A stretch of 9,808 bases of DNA, taken from Euryarchaeota archaeon UBA202 (GTDB lineage: Archaea; Thermoplasmatota; E2; UBA202). Within the stretch, counting starts at the first letter, position 1. Each line of letters begins with the position of its first letter. This document shows, piece after piece, positions 5,830 through 9,808 of this stretch. The translations under genes and the position numbers were made by a program. Where the stretch lies: assembly GCA_002502685.1 (NCBI GenBank), contig DAQA01000041.1:4507-14314 (forward strand), written 5' to 3'. The notes beneath the pieces are model-generated. The model ran no database searches. It was not told where the DNA came from and saw only the letters and a program-made list of their open reading frames with translations.

Positions 5830-7008
5830 ATGAAAGAAGCTGTGGTTGTCTCCGGTGTCAGAACTGCACTGGGAAAATTTGCAGGTTCCTTGGCACCATT
5901 CTCTGCCCCCCAGTTGGGAGGAATGGTGATTAAGGAAGCGATCTCTCGGGCGGGATTACAACCCAAGGAAATAAATGAAGTTATCATGGGAAATGTTGTT
6001 TCTGCTGGGCTGGGGCAAAATGTGGCCCGGCAGGCAGGGATAGAGGCGGGATTGCCCTATCACTTTGGCGCCATGAGTATCAATAAGGTCTGTGGGTCAA
6101 GTTTAAAGGCGGTGATGCTGGCTGCCCAGGCCATCAAGCTTGGTGACGCTGATACGATAGTCGCGGGGGGTGTGGAGAGTATGACGAATTGTCCCTATCT
6201 GCTCAAAAAAGCACGGTTTGGCTACCATCTCTTTGATGGGAAAGTGATTGATTCCATGGTCCATGATGGCCTATGGGATGTGTACAACAATTACCACATG
6301 GGAATGACGGGGGAAATCATTGCGGAAAAATATAATGTGACACGGGAGGATTGTGACAAAATGGCTGTGCGGAGCCATGAAAAAGCCACCCGGGCCACAC
6401 GGGAAGGAAAATTCAAGGAAGAAATCCATCCGATAACTATTCAGAGGAAAAAAAAAGAGGATTTTATTTTTGAGAATGATGAGGGAATTCGGCCAGAGTC
6501 TACCATGGAAAAACTAGCCAATCTTCGTCCTGTGTTTAAGGATGATGGAGTGGTGACGGCGGGAAATGCCTCCCAGATTACTGATGGAGCTGCAGCTGTT
6601 GTTGTCATGGATAAAGATTTGGCCGCTGAAAAGGGGATAACGCCCTTGGCCACTATCCGGGGGTATAATACCGGGGGAGTGAAACCAGAGCTGGTGATGG
6701 AAGCACCCATCCCCACTGTTCAAGTCTTGCTGAAAAAGTTGGATTTGACCATAGAGGATATTGATCTCTTTGAACATAATGAGGCGTTTGCATCTGCATC
6801 AGTAGTGATAAAAAATGAATTGAATGTCCCTGATGATCGTTTTAATGTCCATGGGGGGGCTGTGGCATTGGGCCATCCTATTGGAGCGAGTGGCGCACGG
6901 GTGTTGGTCACTCTCCTATATGCAATGAAACAGTATGGGAAACAGAGGGGGCTTGCAACCCTCTGTTTAGGAGGGGGAAACGCGGTGGCAATGGTTGTAG
7001 AGAGGTGA
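5830..7008 (+). CDS. atoB: Acetyl-CoA C-acetyltransferase (thiolase)
   Basis: This thiolase condenses two acetyl-CoA to acetoacetyl-CoA or cleaves 3-ketoacyl-CoA. With the start at 5830 it has 392 residues, the usual length. The nucleophile is C88 in NKVCGSSLKAV; NEAFA lies at 317-321, the acid/base H349 is in GGAVALGHPIGASGAR (342-357), and the second cysteine C379 is in CLGGGN. All match the bacterial acetoacetyl-CoA thiolase pattern rather than the archaeal mevalonate-linked thiolase that accompanies a DUF35 partner. No DUF35 gene is adjacent. It is first in an operon with 3-hydroxyacyl-CoA dehydrogenase and enoyl-CoA hydratase, so it serves acyl-CoA synthesis or breakdown. Chain-length preference cannot be read from the sequence. 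The symbol is by analogy. Confidence 0.95.
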   Translation: MKEAVVVSGVRTALGKFAGSLAPFSAPQLGGMVIKEAISRAGLQPKEINEVIMGNVVSAGLGQNVARQAGIEAGLPYHFGAMSINKVCGSSLKAVMLAAQAIKLGDADTIVAGGVESMTNCPYLLKKARFGYHLFDGKVIDSMVHDGLWDVYNNYHMGMTGEIIAEKYNVTREDCDKMAVRSHEKATRATREGKFKEEIHPITIQRKKKEDFIFENDEGIRPESTMEKLANLRPVFKDDGVVTAGNASQITDGAAAVVVMDKDLAAEKGITPLATIRGYNTGGVKPELVMEAPIPTVQVLLKKLDLTIEDIDLFEHNEAFASASVVIKNELNVPDDRFNVHGGAVALGHPIGASGARVLVTLLYAMKQYGKQRGLATLCLGGGNAVAMVVER

Positions 7009-7014
7009 AGATAA

Positions 7015-7866
7015 ATGGATGTAAAAAAAATCGGGGTGATTGGAGCAGGGACCATGGGGCATGGGATTGCCCTGGTTGCTGCCCAGGCTGGATTTAAGGT
7101 GGTGTTACGGGATACCACACAGGAATTGGTGGACAGGGGTGTGAAAAGGATTACCCAGTTCTGTGAAAAAAGTGTGGCAAAGGACAAAATGACCGAGGGG
7201 GAAAAAAAGGGTATCCTGGGGCGGATTGCAGGGGTAACGAACCTGGATATGATGCAGGATGTTGACCTGGTAATCGAGGCAGTTTTTGAAAACCCCCAAG
7301 TGAAAAAGGAAATTTTTCAGGAATTAGACAAGATATGTAAAAAAGAGTGCCTGTTTGCCTCGAATACCTCAACTATTCCCATTACGGGATTAGCCGCTGC
7401 CACCCAGAGAGGTGATAAATTTATTGGGATGCATTTTATGAATCCTGTGCCTCTCATGAAACTGGTGGAGGTTATTCGTGGTTTGAGGACATCGGATGAG
7501 ACCACCCGGGTAATAACGTCCTTGGCAGAGCAAATGGGGAAAATTCCGGTCCAGGTAAATGATTATCCCGGTTTTGTCTCTAATCGTGTTTTGCTGCCTA
7601 TGATTAATGAGGCGGTATACTGTCTTATGGAGGGAGTGGCGACACGGGAGGCCATTGACCAAGTGATGAAACTGGGGATGAATCATCCAATGGGGCCTCT
7701 TCAGTTAGCTGATCTGATTGGCCTGGATATCTGTTTGGATATCATGACAGTATTATATGAAGGGTTTGGAGATTCAAAGTATCGACCATGCCCGTTATTA
7801 AAAAAAATGGTGCAGGCAGGCTACTTAGGGAGAAAAACAGGACGAGGATTTTATGAGTATGAATAA
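7015..7866 (+). CDS. hbd: 3-hydroxybutyryl-CoA dehydrogenase
   Basis: This enzyme interconverts acetoacetyl-CoA and 3-hydroxybutyryl-CoA with NAD(P)H. The 283 residues equal the usual single-function length, with no fused hydratase domain. The Rossmann GxGxxG is GAGTMG (10-15) and the acidic residue after the second strand is D33 (LRD), favouring NAD over NADP. Catalytic residues line up with clostridial Hbd: S119 (SNTST), H140 (GMHFMNP), E152 (KLVEVI) and N190 (GFVSNR). The C-terminal domain carries NHPMGPLQLADLIGLD and ends GRKTGRGFYEYE. Start: SD GAGGTGA (7002-7008) covers the thiolase stop, 6 nt before the ATG, so it is coupled to the thiolase gene. It overlaps the downstream hydratase gene by 14 nt. 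Confidence 0.96.
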   Translation: MDVKKIGVIGAGTMGHGIALVAAQAGFKVVLRDTTQELVDRGVKRITQFCEKSVAKDKMTEGEKKGILGRIAGVTNLDMMQDVDLVIEAVFENPQVKKEIFQELDKICKKECLFASNTSTIPITGLAAATQRGDKFIGMHFMNPVPLMKLVEVIRGLRTSDETTRVITSLAEQMGKIPVQVNDYPGFVSNRVLLPMINEAVYCLMEGVATREAIDQVMKLGMNHPMGPLQLADLIGLDICLDIMTVLYEGFGDSKYRPCPLLKKMVQAGYLGRKTGRGFYEYE

Positions 7867-8641
7867 GTATGCCACCTTAATTCTTGAAAAAAAAGAGAGA
7901 GTCGGTATCATTACCCTGAATCGACCTGATGCTTTAAATACTTTGAATGCTGCCACTCTCTCTGAACTATCCACAGCTATTGATGAGCTTGAGAAGGATG
8001 CCGAGATAAAGGTCGCCCTTCTAACAGGCACGGGGAAGGCATTTGTGGCAGGGGCTGACATCAAAGAAATGAAGGATATGACACCTGTGCAAGCAAAAAA
8101 ATTCTCAGCCCAGGGTCATGACCTATTAAAAAAGATTGAGGATTCTCGCTTGCCCTTAATCGCTGCAGTAAACGGGCATGCTCTAGGGGGAGGATGTGAA
8201 CTGATGCTGGCATGCGATATCCGTATCGCTTCAAAAAATGCTAAAATGGGGCAGCCAGAGATTAACCTTGGTGTAATACCCGGTTTTGGGGGTACGCAAC
8301 GTCTTCCTCGATTGGTGGGGATAGGACAGGCTAAGGAATTGCTCTATACCGGAAAAATTATTGGAGCTGAGGAGGCACAGGCCATGGGACTGGTGAACAA
8401 AGTAGTTGATGGGGAAAAATTGATGGATGAAACACTGAAACTGGCAAACACGATTGCCAGTAAGTCATCCCTTATCATTCACTGGATGAAATCAGTGATC
8501 AATGACGGCATAAATATTGATATTGAAAAAGCCTGTTCACTGGAAAAAACTATGTTTTCTCTCTGTTTTGCCACCCATGATCAAAAGGAAGGCATGAAGG
8601 CGTTCCTAGAGAAGGGGACAGCACGATTCAAGGATTCCTAA
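7853..8641 (+). CDS. Enoyl-CoA hydratase / crotonase
   Basis: This crotonase-fold enzyme adds water to trans-2-enoyl-CoA, for example crotonyl-CoA to 3-hydroxybutyryl-CoA. It has 262 residues, normal for the family. The oxyanion-hole segments are FVAGADIKEM (64-73) and GHALGGGCE (108-116). Both catalytic glutamates are present: E116 in GGGCELMLACD and E136 in GQPEINLGVIPGFGGTQR, which separates true hydratases from crotonase-fold isomerases lacking one. The start could be ATG 7853 or ATG 7859, both ahead of the upstream stop. GAGG at 7844-7847 is 5 nt from the first and 11 from the second, so neither is clearly better. It completes a three-enzyme operon with thiolase and dehydrogenase. Confidence 0.94.
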   Translation: MSMNKYATLILEKKERVGIITLNRPDALNTLNAATLSELSTAIDELEKDAEIKVALLTGTGKAFVAGADIKEMKDMTPVQAKKFSAQGHDLLKKIEDSRLPLIAAVNGHALGGGCELMLACDIRIASKNAKMGQPEINLGVIPGFGGTQRLPRLVGIGQAKELLYTGKIIGAEEAQAMGLVNKVVDGEKLMDETLKLANTIASKSSLIIHWMKSVINDGINIDIEKACSLEKTMFSLCFATHDQKEGMKAFLEKGTARFKDS

Positions 8642-8654
8642 AAAAACAATAAAA
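8640..8654 (-). terminator. Oligo-T tract, probable terminator of the mutase-meaB transcript
   Basis: On the minus strand this reads TTTTATTGTTTTTTT, the richest T stretch downstream of meaB, about 105 nt past its stop and touching the stop codon of the convergent hydratase gene. T-rich tracts suffice for archaeal termination. The rest of the 117-nt convergent gap (8642-8758) has no gene and no strong structure apart from the palindrome gaatattc. I see only a weak TTTT (8736-8739) for the plus-strand operon. Confidence 0.45.
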
Positions 8655-8758
8655 CGAGAGTATTTGAATATTCGGCATAAACCTTTAAGAAATGATCGGG
8701 AGAACAGATGTGATCAACGATACAAATGATTACTATTTTGGGAGTGTAAGAAATAAGG

Positions 8759-9697
8759 CTATGCCAGTATCCCCTTCAGTATTTTTTCTGCTGCCGAATG
8801 GGGATCCATTTCCTTCCGGGATATTGTATCCACCATGCTTTCAATGGTTCCCTGGAGACGCGATTCATCTAAAACAAAATGCATCACTTTCTTCTTAATG
8901 AGAGCAAGCAGCTCGCTTTCATATCTTGTCCTACGCCTCTTACGAAGATGATTAGTCTCGGTGAGAAAGTCCATGTGATTATTGATGGCATTTATGACTT
9001 CTGAAATCCCCGTCCCCTTAATTGAACTTAATGGAATAACGGGAATCTGCCACTCATCGAGGTGATTCATACAAAGCATTTGCTGAAGTTGTAGCACTGT
9101 TTCATCAGCGCCTGGCTGGTCTGCCTTGTTGACCACAAAAATATCAGCTATCTCAGTGATCCCGGCCTTCATTGTCTGGATGGAATCGCCCAGGCCGGGG
9201 ACGGTTACCACAATGGTGGTGTCAGCCATTTTGGCAATGTCAATCTCGGATTGGCCCACCCCCACCGTCTCCACAATAACAATATCTTTACCTGAAGCAT
9301 CCAACAGTTCAACTACATCATAGATGGATGAGGTTAAACCACCGAGTACACCTCGGGTTCCCATACTGCGAATGAAAACACCGGGATCAGTGGCAAGATC
9401 CTGCATACGTATCCGGTCACCTAATAAGGCCCCCCCGCTAAAACAACTGGTCGGATCTATTCCCACGATGCCCACTGTTTTATCTCGCTTGCGATATGCT
9501 CGGGTTACTGCCCCTATAAGGGTGCTTTTTCCGGTTCCCATGGTACCAGTAACGCCAATGATGTGAGCTGTCCCCGTGTGTTTATGGATAGCCTTCATAA
9601 CTTCAGGAACGGTAGGGGAATTATTCTCTACTAGGGTAATTAACCGGGCGAGGGCAGCTGACTCTCCCTTGAGAAGTTGAGTGATTAGCTGTGTCAT
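8759..9697 (-). CDS. meaB: Methylmalonyl-CoA mutase-associated GTPase MeaB
   Basis: This G3E-family GTPase gates cobalamin loading and protects methylmalonyl-CoA mutase from inactivation. The 312 residues are close to family length. Visible: Walker A GTMGTGKST (51-59), the switch region DPTSCFSGGALLGDRIRM (81-98), IRSMGTRGVLGGL (109-121), VETVGVGQSEIDIA (142-155) and the base-specificity motif NKAD (190-193). The C-terminus has a basic patch RKRRRTR and the dimerisation arm. The Walker A has Met where the family usually has Pro, but Lys and Ser/Thr are kept. Its ATG overlaps the stop of the mutase gene by 4 nt (ATGA), so the two are translationally coupled. Confidence 0.96.
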   Translation of the reverse strand: MTQLITQLLKGESAALARLITLVENNSPTVPEVMKAIHKHTGTAHIIGVTGTMGTGKSTLIGAVTRAYRKRDKTVGIVGIDPTSCFSGGALLGDRIRMQDLATDPGVFIRSMGTRGVLGGLTSSIYDVVELLDASGKDIVIVETVGVGQSEIDIAKMADTTIVVTVPGLGDSIQTMKAGITEIADIFVVNKADQPGADETVLQLQQMLCMNHLDEWQIPVIPLSSIKGTGISEVINAINNHMDFLTETNHLRKRRRTRYESELLALIKKKVMHFVLDESRLQGTIESMVDTISRKEMDPHSAAEKILKGILA

Positions 9698-9808
9698 TTA
9701 TTCACAGACCCCTGGATATAGTCCACAATGGAATCTATGGGTGTTCCGGGGCCAAAGACACGTTTAATGCCAATTTTTTTAAGTTCATCCAAATCCTCTT
9801 GGGGGATA
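9694..9808 (-). CDS. Methylmalonyl-CoA mutase, cobalamin-binding domain, C-terminal 37 residues
   Basis: The frame enters from the right window edge and ends at TGA 9696-9694. Visible residues include IPQEDLDELKKIGIKRVFGPGT and IVDYI, matching the last helix and strand of B12-binding mutase domains (typically I-P-x-x-D-x-x-x-L-x-x-x-G followed by FGPGT). The DxHxxG cobalamin ligand motif would lie upstream, outside the window. It may be the separate small subunit (mcmA2, about 140 residues), common in archaea, or the end of a full-length mutase; the fragment cannot tell. Immediate coupling to meaB supports methylmalonyl-CoA mutase over other B12 enzymes. Confidence 0.88.
   Translation of the reverse strand, partial: IPQEDLDELKKIGIKRVFGPGTPIDSIVDYIQGSVNK

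Noticed and set aside
6448..6456. Nine-A run in the thiolase gene as a frameshift or sequencing error
   Set aside because: The frame is continuous across it and family motifs lie in frame on both sides.
8692..8898. 68-residue plus-strand frame between the hydratase gene and meaB
   Set aside because: Most of it is antisense to the meaB C-terminus; no SD and no recognisable sequence.
1..9808. Insertion sequence, CRISPR array, toxin-antitoxin or defence system
   Set aside because: No transposase, terminal repeats with target duplication, regularly spaced repeats or defence-type domains were found on either strand; genes are core metabolism and proteostasis.

Overview
This 9.8-kb window looks chromosomal and archaeal, most likely from a DnaK-containing euryarchaeal-type lineage. 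The pointers are an Ogg2-type 8-oxoguanine glycosylase, a TtuA/Ncs6-like tRNA thiolase, TATA-box-like promoters about 25 bp ahead of inferred starts, and strong Shine-Dalgarno (SD) sites inside operons. DnaK lacks the long insertion in its ATPase domain seen in proteobacterial DnaK, as archaeal and Gram-positive DnaKs do. I cannot fix the class or genus, and a bacterial host is less likely but not excluded. I see no mobile element, CRISPR array, tRNA or rRNA.

Left part (1-1190): the 3' end of the glycosylase gene (+) converges on a UPF0047/YjbQ gene (-). Two gene-free stretches flank yjbQ, at 343-586 and 974-1190. Both hold inverted repeats and TATA-like boxes, and the 8-mer TAACCCTT occurs three times around the gene.

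Middle (1191-5661, - strand): a tight four-gene operon, grpE-dnaK-dnaJ-ttuA. It encodes the Hsp70 chaperone with its nucleotide-exchange factor and J-domain partner, followed by a tRNA 2-thiouridine synthetase-like enzyme. Gaps are 0-22 nt. A palindromic TATA box at 5707-5716 lies upstream, between this operon and the divergent operon to the right.

Right part (5662-8641, + strand): an acyl-CoA operon of thiolase, 3-hydroxyacyl-CoA dehydrogenase and enoyl-CoA hydratase. Together these interconvert two acetyl-CoA and crotonyl-CoA (or run one beta-oxidation turn), but no acyl-CoA dehydrogenase or CoA ligase is present here. A 13-codon ORF with its own SD precedes the thiolase and ends inside the thiolase SD, so it may be a leader peptide. 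Facing this operon on the - strand are meaB (8759-9697) and the C-terminal end of a methylmalonyl-CoA mutase B12 domain, overlapping by 4 nt. These belong to propionyl-CoA/succinyl-CoA interconversion. The second half of the window therefore concerns short-chain acyl-CoA and probably amino-acid or fatty-acid carbon flow.

No wholly new system is evident. The best leads are the leader ORF, the placement of ttuA in the chaperone operon, and the structured non-coding stretches around yjbQ.
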